Source of the DNA: Lachnospiraceae bacterium
GTDB taxonomy: Bacteria; Bacillota; Clostridia; Lachnospirales; Lachnospiraceae
Length of the DNA: 59,805 nt
Direction of reading: 5' to 3'
NCBI GenBank assembly: GCA_017620375.1
Contig: JAFZQN010000046.1
Location: 1 to 59,805 of the forward strand
Both the position numbers and the translations under genes were made by a program. Shown here piece after piece: positions 27,923 through 35,989 of this stretch (position 1 is the first letter of the stretch; every line of letters begins with the position of its first letter). Under the pieces are notes generated by a model. It had not been told where the DNA came from, ran no database searches, and worked only from the letters and a program-made list of their open reading frames with translations.

Positions 27923-28080
27923 AGAAAGCTGCATAAGCAGCTTTCACTTGGTCGGAGTTTTAGTCCGACCAAGGAGTTGCGTAGCAACATTTATTTACCG
28001 AGAAAAATGCGAAGCGTTTTTGGAGGTGACATGCGAAGCATCAGTTGCTTACCGAGAAAAATGCGAAGCGTTTTTTTAGG
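27923..28080. repeat. cluster of small hairpins with a duplicated unit
   Basis: Between gntR and nagB are, in order, AAAGCTGC/GCAGCTTT, GGTCGGA/TCCGACC, GTTGC/GCAAC and two copies of a unit that reads ACCGAGAAAAATGCGAAGCG plus TTTTT (about 27997-28021 and 28051-28076). Each unit folds as AAAATGC/GCGTTTT. The first hairpins probably end the gntR transcript. Confidence 0.7.
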
Positions 28081-28124
28081 TAAGTTAATGATATAAAAAC
28101 GTTGATAAAAGAGAGGTATTAATA

Positions 28125-28913
28125 ATGAAGGTCATAATTCAGGAAAATTATGAGAAAATGAGCAAGTGGGCTGCTGAGCACATCATCACAGCCATCAACA
28201 ACCACAAGGAGAACAGACCGTTCATCCTTGGACTTCCTACAGGTTCATCACCCATCGGTGTATACAAGAACCTTGTAGAAGCTAACAAGGCAGGCCGTGT
28301 TACATTTAAGAATGTTGTAACATTCAACATGGATGAGTATGTAGGACTTCCCAAAGAGCATCATGAGAGTTACTGGTATTTTATGCATGACAATCTTTTC
28401 AATCACATTGATATCCCGAGAGAGAATATCAATATCTTAAACGGCTTAGCAGAGGATCCCGAGGCTGAGTGTGCAAGATACGAAGAGAAGATCAAGTCAT
28501 ACGGCGGGATCGACCTCTTTATGGGTGGCTGCGGTGTAGACGGACATATCGCATTCAATGAGCCCTTCACATCACTTAACTCACGTACCGGTGTTAGAGA
28601 CCTTACCGAGGATACAAGAATTGTAAACTCAAGATTTTTTGACAACGATCCCAACCAGGTTCCTTCAAAGGCTCTGTCTGTAGGTGTAGGCACAGTTACA
28701 GATTCCAAGGAAGTTATGATCCTTATCAACGGCCATAATAAGGCCAGAGCTCTTGCAGCAGTAGTAGAGGGCGGAGTATCACAGATGTGGACATTAAGTG
28801 CACTTCAGCTCCATAACAATGCCATCATTGCATGCGATGAGCAGGCTTGCGGAGAATTAAAAGTAGATACTTATAAATATTTCCTTGACATTTATAAGGG
28901 TGAGAGGTTATAG
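28125..28913 (+). CDS. nagB: glucosamine-6-phosphate deaminase
   Basis: Converts glucosamine-6-phosphate to fructose-6-phosphate and ammonia, feeding amino sugars into glycolysis. At 262 aa it matches the hexameric family. Landmarks: [24 protein letters not shown] with the catalytic Asp, and [14 protein letters not shown] with the active-site His region. It sits just downstream of the NagR-like regulator. No nagA is in the window. Confidence 0.96.
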   Translation: MKVIIQENYEKMSKWAAEHIITAINNHKENRPFILGLPTGSSPIGVYKNLVEANKAGRVTFKNVVTFNMDEYVGLPKEHHESYWYFMHDNLFNHIDIPRENINILNGLAEDPEAECARYEEKIKSYGGIDLFMGGCGVDGHIAFNEPFTSLNSRTGVRDLTEDTRIVNSRFFDNDPNQVPSKALSVGVGTVTDSKEVMILINGHNKARALAAVVEGGVSQMWTLSALQLHNNAIIACDEQACGELKVDTYKYFLDIYKGERL

Positions 28914-28962
28914 TATAGTGCAAATGCAACTACATGTATTTGCAAAGGTAATATGAAACGAA

Positions 28963-28993
28963 GCAGGAGTTGCATTTCGCAGCTCCTGTTTTT
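28963..28993 (+). terminator. terminator after nagB
   Basis: Imperfect stem CAGGAGTTGC/GCAGCTCCTG followed by TTTTT. Confidence 0.8.
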
Positions 28994-29070
28994 ATGATGT
29001 CAACCCACATATTTTGGGTGACAATCTGAAACAAAAAACTTTATAGGTCTCAAAAAGAAAGGACAACAAA

Positions 29071-30165
29071 ATGGCAGAAGAAGTAAAGAAGCAGGCTGAT
29101 CAACAGGACAGTAAGCTGAAAGCATTTCTTAAGAAGCAGAACATCGAGATTTCTGCAAAACGTTATTTTATTGATGCCATGGGCGCTATGGCACAGGGTT
29201 TGTTTGCATCACTCCTCATCGGTACCATAATCGGAACACTGGGCGACCAGCTCGGACTTGAGTTCCTGACCGAAATGGGCGGATATGCAAAATCCGTAGC
29301 AGGACCTGCCATGGCAGTAGCTATCGCATATGCGTTAAAGGCATCACCGCTTGTATTATTCTCTATGCTGGCAGTCGGTACTGCGGCTAATTCTCTCGGC
29401 GGAGCAGGCGGACCTCTGGCAGTATTCTTTATCGCAATAATCGCTACAGAACTTGGAAAACTCGTTTCAAAACAGACTAAGATAGATATACTTGTTACCC
29501 CGCTGGTAGCTATCGGATCAGGTGTTGTGCTTGCAAAACTGACTGCACCTTCCATTGGTGAAGCAGCAAGCTCCATTGGTGAAGTCATCATGTGGGCAAC
29601 AAAGCAGCAGCCCTTCATCATGGGCATAGTAGTATCAGTGGTAGTAGGTATGGTACTTACACTTCCCATCAGCTCGGCAGCCATATGTGCGGCTCTTTCA
29701 CTTACAGGACTTGCAGGCGGAGCAGCAGTAGCAGGATGCTGTGCACAGATGATCGGTTTTGCATTTATGAGTTATCGCGAAAACAAAGTAGGCGGACTTA
29801 TCTCACAGGGTCTTGGTACCAGTATGCTTCAGATGGGTAATATCGTAAGAAATCCCAGGATCTGGATCCCGCCCACACTTGCAGCGGCCATCACAGGTCC
29901 CATTGCTACATGTCTGTTCAAGATGGAAATGAACGGTGCAGCTATCTCATCAGGTATGGGTACCTGCGGACTTGTAGGTCAGATCGGTGTATACACCGGC
30001 TGGGTTAATGATGTGGCAAGCGGTGCAAAAGAAGCTATCACAGCATTTGACTGGGTAGGAATGATCCTTATCTGCTTTGTACTTCCTGCAGTTCTTTCAT
30101 GTTTATTCTGCTGGTTGCTCAGAAAGATCAACTGGATCAAGGACGGAGACTTGAAGCTTAATTGA
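29071..30165 (+). CDS. PTS IIC-like membrane protein (EIIC_2 type)
   Basis: A 364-aa integral membrane protein of the PTS_EIIC_2 kind, with about ten hydrophobic segments rich in Gly and Ala. It has a short charged N-terminus and the family's repeated small-residue motifs (GTAANSLGGAGGPLAVFF, GLISQGLGTSMLQMGN). No IIA or IIB domain or gene is adjacent, so whether it works as a sugar PTS is uncertain; family members often occur alone. Its place after nagB hints at amino-sugar uptake, but nothing in the protein confirms it. AAAGGAC precedes the ATG. Confidence 0.82.
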   Translation: MAEEVKKQADQQDSKLKAFLKKQNIEISAKRYFIDAMGAMAQGLFASLLIGTIIGTLGDQLGLEFLTEMGGYAKSVAGPAMAVAIAYALKASPLVLFSMLAVGTAANSLGGAGGPLAVFFIAIIATELGKLVSKQTKIDILVTPLVAIGSGVVLAKLTAPSIGEAASSIGEVIMWATKQQPFIMGIVVSVVVGMVLTLPISSAAICAALSLTGLAGGAAVAGCCAQMIGFAFMSYRENKVGGLISQGLGTSMLQMGNIVRNPRIWIPPTLAAAITGPIATCLFKMEMNGAAISSGMGTCGLVGQIGVYTGWVNDVASGAKEAITAFDWVGMILICFVLPAVLSCLFCWLLRKINWIKDGDLKLN

Positions 30166-30202
30166 TTGCTTATACAGTAATAATTTAATTATGAATAATC
30201 AT

Positions 30203-30236
30203 AACTGTACTTTTTGTAAAAAAAGTACAGTTTTTT
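30203..30236 (+). terminator. terminator after PTS IIC-like gene
   Basis: Stem AACTGTACTTTTT/AAAAAGTACAGTT (perfect) followed by TTTT. The 3' tract merges with AT-rich sequence and a TATAAT at 30253-30258 that may drive the next gene. Confidence 0.88.
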
Positions 30237-30289
30237 AATCTCAAAATTTTGCTATAATCAAAAATGAAAAGAGAATGAGGTATAGTATC

Positions 30290-30589
30290 ATGTTCGAGAA
30301 ACCGATTTCAATTAACTATTTAAAGCTTCAGTCTTACTACGGCAGTTACGAAGGCGTAAGCTTTGCATTTATAAAAAAGGATGACAGATTAGAAGCTTAT
30401 CTGTATCCGGCACCATTTGGCTTCGAAGCAACACCCGACGAGAAAAAGCTAAAAGCAGAGTTTGAGTTTAGCGACGAAGGGTATGCGGAGGCTGTAGCCT
30501 GGATGAACGAACACTTTAAAGATTTTGAATTTATTCCGCACGGAAAGCGGTTTGCTCTTGACAGCATAAACAAAGCTGTGAGAGAATAA
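30290..30589 (+). CDS. small hypothetical protein
   Basis: A 99-aa acidic, soluble protein with no signal or membrane segment and no family I recognise. It is aromatic-rich near the start (YLKLQSYYGSYEGVSFAF) and ends in a helix (ALDSINKAVRE). An earlier ATG at 30275 adds five residues, but GAGG 8 nt before 30290 favours this start. A second small gene follows 23 nt downstream and is probably cotranscribed. Coding is supported by ribosome sites and by codon use like that of its neighbours. Confidence 0.65.
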   Translation: MFEKPISINYLKLQSYYGSYEGVSFAFIKKDDRLEAYLYPAPFGFEATPDEKKLKAEFEFSDEGYAEAVAWMNEHFKDFEFIPHGKRFALDSINKAVRE

Positions 30590-30612
30590 GTATTACTAAC
30601 CGGAGGTGTGTA

Positions 30613-30867
30613 ATGGGACTCTTTTTCAAAAGTAAAGAAGAAAATCAGCTGGATCTGCTTATTGAGAAGATTAAGATGAATATCCAGAATAACTATAAGG
30701 ATACGGCTCTTCAGGACGTAGCTAAGTTTGAAGAGACGCTTAAATTTCTTGTGGAAAATAAGAAGATCAAGGACTATAAGGCTGAAGATTATACAGAGAT
30801 CCTGGATGAGTTCAAAGAAAAACTTAAAGGCGTATCAAACAGTGAGCAAAAACCTTATTGGTCATGA
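30613..30867 (+). CDS. small hypothetical helical protein
   Basis: An 84-aa protein with a strong ribosome site (CGGAGGTG). It is Lys/Glu-rich and almost wholly helical by composition (DLLIEKIKMNIQNNYKDTAL, then EDYTEILDEFKEKLKG). No family is recognised. It forms a two-gene unit with the preceding small gene and is closed by the terminator at 30893. Confidence 0.7.
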   Translation: MGLFFKSKEENQLDLLIEKIKMNIQNNYKDTALQDVAKFEETLKFLVENKKIKDYKAEDYTEILDEFKEKLKGVSNSEQKPYWS

Positions 30868-30892
30868 TATGGCCATAAATGTATTGGGGAAG

Positions 30893-30920
30893 AAAAAGCA
30901 GCCATGGGGGCTGCTTTTTT
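30893..30920 (+). terminator. terminator after the small-gene pair
   Basis: Stem AAAAAGCAGCC/GGCTGCTTTTTT with a short G-rich loop. Confidence 0.88.
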
Positions 30921-31010
30921 ACTTTACTATGGTAGTTTAGCAGATTGGAAATCTGTTTACCGGTTTAAATAAAGCCGGATAAAAATATAAATATTTGTTG
31001 ATTTTGTATA

Positions 31011-31039
31011 TTGACTTAAATTAATACTTATGTTATGTT
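31011..31039 (+). promoter_or_regulatory. promoter of pflBA
   Basis: TTGACT (31011-31016), 17-bp spacer, TATGTT (31034-31039). Transcription would start near 31046, exactly at the 5' edge of the riboswitch aptamer. Confidence 0.8.
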
Positions 31040-31045
31040 TAATTA

Positions 31046-31172
31046 CGGACAGTGAGTTCTGACGGATGACTGTTCGTGGAAAAAACCACGGTGAGCCCTG
31101 TCCCGGTATTGTTCGCAATACTTGTTATGCCGACCGTCTGGGCAGTGTTTTCGTTTGAAAGCACTGCCTTTT
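31046..31172 (+). promoter_or_regulatory. ZTP (pfl-motif) riboswitch with overlapping terminator
   Basis: Outer stem GGACAG (31047-31052) with CTGTCC (31098-31103). Inner stem CGTGG/CCACG with an A-rich loop (31075-31090), followed by GTGAGCC. A variable hairpin GGTATTG/CAATACT comes next, then the hallmark CCGACCGTCTGGGCA (31130-31144), very close to the ZTP consensus CCGCCTGGGCA. The GGGCA end is also the 5' arm of a terminator GGCAGTG/CACTGCC with TTTT (31141-31172). Known biology: ZTP/ZMP, signals of folate one-carbon shortage, bind this RNA and prevent termination, switching the downstream genes on. Confidence 0.88.
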
Positions 31173-31246
31173 ATATTTCTCTTTATCACGCTAACGTGGT
31201 AGTAGGATATAAAGGGCTTAATTCTAAAATTCAGGAGGTTAGCGTT

Positions 31247-33472
31247 ATGGAAGCATGGGCAGGATTTAAAGGAGAAACCTGGAAGCAGGAGATCAATGTA
31301 AGGGATTTTATCCAGCAGAACTATACACCTTATGAGGGAGACGAGAGTTTCCTCGCAGGAGCAACAGAAAGGACAAGTGAGCTTATGCACAAGCTCTCGG
31401 GGCTGTTTGAGCTCGAGCAGCGTTTCGGCGGCGTACTTGATATCGATACTCAGCATGTTACCTCCTTGCTTAATTATAAACCCGGATACCTTGATAAAGA
31501 TAAAGAACTGATAGTAGGCCTTCAGACCGACCGCCCTTTAAGACGTGGTGTTAACCCCTTCGGCGGCCTTAACATGACCAGAAAGGCATGCCAGGCATAC
31601 GGCTACGAGCTTTCGGAAAAAGTAGAGGAAGAATTCTTATACCGTACCACACATAATGACGGTGTATTCCGTGTATACAGCGATGAGATCAGAAAAGCCC
31701 GCCATGTCGGTATCATCACCGGACTTCCCGATGCATACGGCCGTGGCAGGATCATTGGCGATTACAGACGTGTAGCACTGTATGGCGTGGACCGTCTGAT
31801 CGAGGAAAAGCAGAAGGATAAGGCTGAACTTGCTGCTCAGCTTCAGGATGCTGAATCCATCAGACGCTTAGAGGAGCTTTACCAGCAGATCAACTTCTTA
31901 GGAAAGCTTAAGGACATGGCACTTCTCTACGGCATAGATATCTCTAAGCCCGCCACCAATGCACGCGAGGCTGTTCAGTGGCTGTATTTCGGATACCTCG
32001 GAGCCATCAAGGAGCAGAACGGTGCAGCCATGAGCTTAGGACGTACATCTACATTCCTTGATATATATTTCAACAGGGATCTGGAGAACGGTACATATAC
32101 AGAGAGCGAGCTTCAGGAGATCCTTGATGATTTCGTTATGAAGCTCCGTATGGCCAGACATCTCCGTACACCCGAGTACAACGAGCTTTTCGCAGGCGAT
32201 CCCATGTGGATAACCGAATCTATCGGCGGTATGGGAGAGGACGGCAGACCTTTAGTTACCAAGAATTCATTCAGAATATTAAATACACTTTATACATTAG
32301 GACCGTCTGCAGAGCCCAATCTTACAGTACTTTACTCAAAAGACCTGCCTAAGAATTTCAAGCGTTTTGCAGCCAAGGTGTCCTGCGATACACACGCTAT
32401 CCAGTACGAAAACGACGACATTATGCGTCCTATCTACGGCGATGATTACGGTATCGCATGCTGCGTATCTGCTATGCGTCTCGGAAAGGATATGCAGTTC
32501 TTCGGAGCACGTGCGAACCTTGCCAAGCTCCTGCTCATGAGCTTAAACGGCGGAAAAGACGAGAGATACGACACCCAGGTAGGCCCCGAGATGCCCGTAT
32601 ACGAGGATGAATACCTTGATTATGATAAGGTAATGGAGCGCATGAGCTATTACCGCAAGTGGCTGGCAAAGACATATGTCACAGCCATGAACATGATCCA
32701 CTACATGCATGACAAGTACGCATACGAGAAGACACAGATGGCTCTTCACGACACCAATGTACATCGTTACATGGCATTCGGTGTAGCGGGTCTTTCGGTA
32801 TTGGCAGATTCACTTTCAGCCATCAAGTATGCAAAGGTACGTGTTATCCGTGATGAAAACGGCCTGATCAAGGATTTTGAGACCACAGGCGAATTCCCCT
32901 GCTACGGAAACGATGACGACAGGGTAGATATGATAGCTAAGGAGCAGACAGAGCTCTTCTTACATGAGCTCCAGCAGATCCCTACTTATAGAAATGCAGA
33001 GCATACACTTTCAATCCTTACCATCACTTCAAACGTAATGTACGGTAAGAAGACAGGCAACACTCCTGACGGAAGACGTGCCGGCGAGCCTTTCGCACCC
33101 GGTGCCAACCCTATGCACGGAAGAGATAAGAACGGCGCGCTTGCATCACTCAACTCTGTAGCGAAATTAGAGTACAAGACCTGTAAGGACGGTATCAGCA
33201 ACACCTTCTCCATCGTACCTCAGGCTTTGGGACATTCTGATGAGGAGCGTTACGAGAACCTGATCAATATCTTAGACGGATATTTTGCACAGGGTGCACA
33301 TCACCTCAACGTAAACGTACTTAACCGTGAGACTCTGATCGATGCAATGAACAACCCCGAGAAATATCCTACACTTACCATCCGTGTATCGGGATACGCT
33401 GTAGTATTTAACAAACTTACCTTAGAGCAGAAGAAGGAAGTTATCAGCCGTACATTCCATGAGGCTGTATAA
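31247..33472 (+). CDS. pflB: formate C-acetyltransferase (pyruvate formate-lyase)
   Basis: Glycyl-radical enzyme: pyruvate + CoA gives acetyl-CoA + formate under anaerobic conditions. It is 741 aa from the ATG behind AGGAGG. The active-site Cys pair is in [10 protein letters not shown], and the radical glycine is in [13 protein letters not shown] near the C-terminus. Starting further upstream would read through the riboswitch, so 31247 is firm. It is followed by its activase 14 nt later. The ZTP switch suggests the enzyme also supplies formate for 10-formyl-folate and purines. Confidence 0.97.
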   Translation: MEAWAGFKGETWKQEINVRDFIQQNYTPYEGDESFLAGATERTSELMHKLSGLFELEQRFGGVLDIDTQHVTSLLNYKPGYLDKDKELIVGLQTDRPLRRGVNPFGGLNMTRKACQAYGYELSEKVEEEFLYRTTHNDGVFRVYSDEIRKARHVGIITGLPDAYGRGRIIGDYRRVALYGVDRLIEEKQKDKAELAAQLQDAESIRRLEELYQQINFLGKLKDMALLYGIDISKPATNAREAVQWLYFGYLGAIKEQNGAAMSLGRTSTFLDIYFNRDLENGTYTESELQEILDDFVMKLRMARHLRTPEYNELFAGDPMWITESIGGMGEDGRPLVTKNSFRILNTLYTLGPSAEPNLTVLYSKDLPKNFKRFAAKVSCDTHAIQYENDDIMRPIYGDDYGIACCVSAMRLGKDMQFFGARANLAKLLLMSLNGGKDERYDTQVGPEMPVYEDEYLDYDKVMERMSYYRKWLAKTYVTAMNMIHYMHDKYAYEKTQMALHDTNVHRYMAFGVAGLSVLADSLSAIKYAKVRVIRDENGLIKDFETTGEFPCYGNDDDRVDMIAKEQTELFLHELQQIPTYRNAEHTLSILTITSNVMYGKKTGNTPDGRRAGEPFAPGANPMHGRDKNGALASLNSVAKLEYKTCKDGISNTFSIVPQALGHSDEERYENLINILDGYFAQGAHHLNVNVLNRETLIDAMNNPEKYPTLTIRVSGYAVVFNKLTLEQKKEVISRTFHEAV

Positions 33473-33486
33473 GACAGGAGTTAAAT

Positions 33487-34446
33487 ATGATAAATAAAAA
33501 CACAGAACCTAAAATCGGATACGTACACTCCCTCCAGAGTATGGGGGCGGTGGACGGCCCCGGTATACGGTTCTGTGTTTTTTTGCAAGGATGCCCCTTA
33601 AGGTGTATGTACTGTCATAATCCTGATACCTGGCTGGTAAAAAAGACAGGAGATGATCAGTCTTATTTCGGTACCCCGTATACTGCCGAAGAACTGGTGA
33701 AAAAGATACTGCGTTACAAAACATACTTTGCAAACGGCGGAGGTGTGACCATATCCGGCGGAGAACCGCTCATGCAGGCAGAGTTTGTGACTGAACTTTT
33801 CATACTCCTTCATGAAAACGGAGTGCACACTTGTCTGGATACTTCCGGTAATTTTCCGGAGAATCTTTCTGAACTTGCTCCGATTCCTGTAGAACATGAT
33901 GATGCAGCAACTGGATCCGCTAATCTTGAAACAGATGTGCTTAAGGAGGTGGTCTTTTCTGACACACATCCTGACACAAAAGCTATAGATGCGTCAAAAG
34001 GAATAGGTACTTCTAACACTTGCGTTGACACAAAAGTAATAGAAATAAGAAAAAACAGTACTGCCCATGAGAAGTACGACCGCCTATTAGATGTAACAGA
34101 CCTTGTTATCTGCGACATTAAGTTTACAACAGAAAAAGACTACCGCGAGTGTACCGGCGGCAGTCTGAAAAAAGTACAATATTTCCTTGATATGGTAACT
34201 AAGCATTCCGTACCTTTATGGATAAGGCATGTAGTAGTGCCCGGTTACACCGATTCTGAAGAAGAAGTCAGTGCTATGGCTGAGATAGCACGTTCATATC
34301 CGACATTGGAGAAGATAGAGCTTCTTCCTTTCCATAAGCTATGTATCCCGAAATACGAAGCACTTGGCATACCTTTTAGGTGCGCCGATATACCGGAATG
34401 CAGCAGGGAAACTATTGAAAAACTAAACCTGTTGATCTCAATCTAA
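33487..34446 (+). CDS. pflA: pyruvate formate-lyase activating enzyme
   Basis: Radical-SAM enzyme that installs the glycyl radical on PflB. The [4Fe-4S] motif is CxxxCxxC in LQGCPLRCMYCHNPDTW, with the glycine-rich SAM strand GGGVTISGGEPLMQ. At 319 aa it is ~70 residues longer than usual (~245). The extra residues (about 126-195) follow LDTSGNF and precede YDRLLDVTDLVICDIK; they are polar and low in motifs. The core on both sides is intact, so it is probably active. GACAGGAG overlaps the end of pflB. Confidence 0.93.
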   Translation: MINKNTEPKIGYVHSLQSMGAVDGPGIRFCVFLQGCPLRCMYCHNPDTWLVKKTGDDQSYFGTPYTAEELVKKILRYKTYFANGGGVTISGGEPLMQAEFVTELFILLHENGVHTCLDTSGNFPENLSELAPIPVEHDDAATGSANLETDVLKEVVFSDTHPDTKAIDASKGIGTSNTCVDTKVIEIRKNSTAHEKYDRLLDVTDLVICDIKFTTEKDYRECTGGSLKKVQYFLDMVTKHSVPLWIRHVVVPGYTDSEEEVSAMAEIARSYPTLEKIELLPFHKLCIPKYEALGIPFRCADIPECSRETIEKLNLLISI

Positions 34447-34506
34447 TTAGTTGAACTACGCATTTAACCATGTGTTTTCACATATGAAAACCGGACAGTG
34501 TAATTT

Positions 34507-35643
34507 TTACTTCCAATTTCCGGCCGTTTTGTTCAAACGCTCCGTAAGAGCTATGAATTCCGGCTCATTTCGAATGAAATCAAACCGATCGCTTTTCAGC
34601 TCATCCAGCATAACGGCGGTCGGATTTTTTTCTGTACTTATTCTAAAACGTCCGTATTCTGCATCGCGAAGGAACAGAGAAGTGTGTTTTTTATCTTCGT
34701 CATGCTGCAGAAATGCTTCTGCGTGTGCAGCTGATGCTTCAAGGTATGACATGGTTTTTGCTTTGTCCTTATCATAACGGGCAGCAATCCTTGCAATGTG
34801 AAGATTTGCTCTCTGCAGGCTATCATGGAAGAATCCGAAGTCTTTATTTTCAAACAGAACATCCAAAATATCAATGACCTTTTGGGCAAGGGCAGCTTCT
34901 TCGTGGGCGTCGTATGCGTAAGTTCCGTCTGAATATTGCATATTGCCGTTATCAAGCATTACGCAGAGATTCTGGAGCAGCATGAAATACTCATGCTGCT
35001 TGCATTCATACTTGTCATGATCTTTACTTACGATGGAAAGGAGCCCTTCGCGGCATACCGATATAGTCGGCATCTTTTTGGCGATTTCTATGGCCTTTTC
35101 ATTTTCTCCAATATTGTTATAAGCAAAACATAGTATCTGGTTTGCAGCGGCACGCAATTCCTCATCCCTGCATCCGTCCAGGATTTTCTGTGCATAGTCG
35201 ATGCTCTTTTGCAGGTTTTTCACTACACGTTTCTTTCCCTGTTCTGAGCCATCATATTCATATTCATTGGTAAGGCCAAAGTATAGATGCATCAGAGAAG
35301 ACATAAGGTTATAATTATTCGGAAAACGTTTGTGTGCATCCAGAAGTAATTTTTCTGCCTTGGCAGTGTGAGCACGGTCCAACAGCCGGTTGGCTTCGTC
35401 GTTGATCCTTTTGATCTCCTCCTCGTCCTTCTCGCGGTCGATCCCGAGCAGTTCATCCGAGGAAACATTGAATATATGGCAGAGTACGGGGATGGCTGAA
35501 ATGTCAGGCATAGTCCTTCCGTTTTCCCACTGGGATATAGCTGATACAGATACTCCGAGCTGCTCTGCAAGCTGATCCTGGGTAATATCTGATTTTTTAC
35601 GAAGTTTTGCTATATTGCTTCCGAGATTGTTTAATGTATTCAT
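34507..35643 (-). CDS. XRE-family regulator with TPR-like C-terminus
   Basis: A 378-aa regulator. The helix-turn-helix covers residues ~8-62 (SDITQDQLAEQLGVSVSAIS, ENGRTMPDISAIPVLCHIFN). The remaining ~300 residues are helical and repeat-like (for example DEANRLLDRAHTAKAEKLLL), as in XRE proteins with TPR-like peptide- or partner-binding domains. It is transcribed away from the Na/Pi gene and towards pflA. AAGGAG precedes the ATG. Its target and signal are unknown. Confidence 0.88.
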   Translation of the reverse strand: MNTLNNLGSNIAKLRKKSDITQDQLAEQLGVSVSAISQWENGRTMPDISAIPVLCHIFNVSSDELLGIDREKDEEEIKRINDEANRLLDRAHTAKAEKLLLDAHKRFPNNYNLMSSLMHLYFGLTNEYEYDGSEQGKKRVVKNLQKSIDYAQKILDGCRDEELRAAANQILCFAYNNIGENEKAIEIAKKMPTISVCREGLLSIVSKDHDKYECKQHEYFMLLQNLCVMLDNGNMQYSDGTYAYDAHEEAALAQKVIDILDVLFENKDFGFFHDSLQRANLHIARIAARYDKDKAKTMSYLEASAAHAEAFLQHDEDKKHTSLFLRDAEYGRFRISTEKNPTAVMLDELKSDRFDFIRNEPEFIALTERLNKTAGNWK

Positions 35644-35685
35644 TTTGTATCTCCTTATTATTGAATTGTACGGCGCCTTGTATAT

Positions 35686-35714
35686 AATATACGATGTCCA
35701 CGCAGGAAAGTAAA
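35686..35714 (-). promoter_or_regulatory. promoter of XRE gene
   Basis: On the minus strand: TTTACT (35714-35709), 17-bp spacer, TATATT (35691-35686). Confidence 0.7.
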
Positions 35715-35788
35715 GGGAGTATTACTAAAGAGTAACTTTAGCGAAACATAAAAAATTAAGTATAAATACAGATTAAGCGAATAAAAAT

Positions 35789-35811
35789 AAGACTTTGATG
35801 AACAAAGTCTT
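35789..35811 (-). terminator. hairpin with minus-strand T tract in the divergent gap
   Basis: Perfect 9-bp stem AAGACTTTG/CAAAGTCTT with loop ATGAA. On the minus strand it is followed by TTATTTTTATT. No gene reads into it from the right, so it may end a small RNA or shield the XRE promoter. The rest of 35715-35989 holds nothing firm; a TATACT lies near 35891 without a good -35. Confidence 0.5.
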
Positions 35812-35989
35812 GATCAATAGCCTCGAAAAAGTTTTCAATAGTATCCTGTATTACGCAATAAAATAGTAGATTTATTTTCGAAATTCTGCTATACTGTTTT
35901 CTGGTCGGCGTGACCAAAGAGGACTAGTTTCGTAGTATACGACATGGGTGTATAAATTCAGAAAACACCTGCATAAAAAGGAAAACAGC

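Noticed and set aside
31076-31246. Longer pflB start at 31076
   Set aside because: It lies inside the riboswitch and terminator; ATG 31247 has AGGAGG and the expected length.
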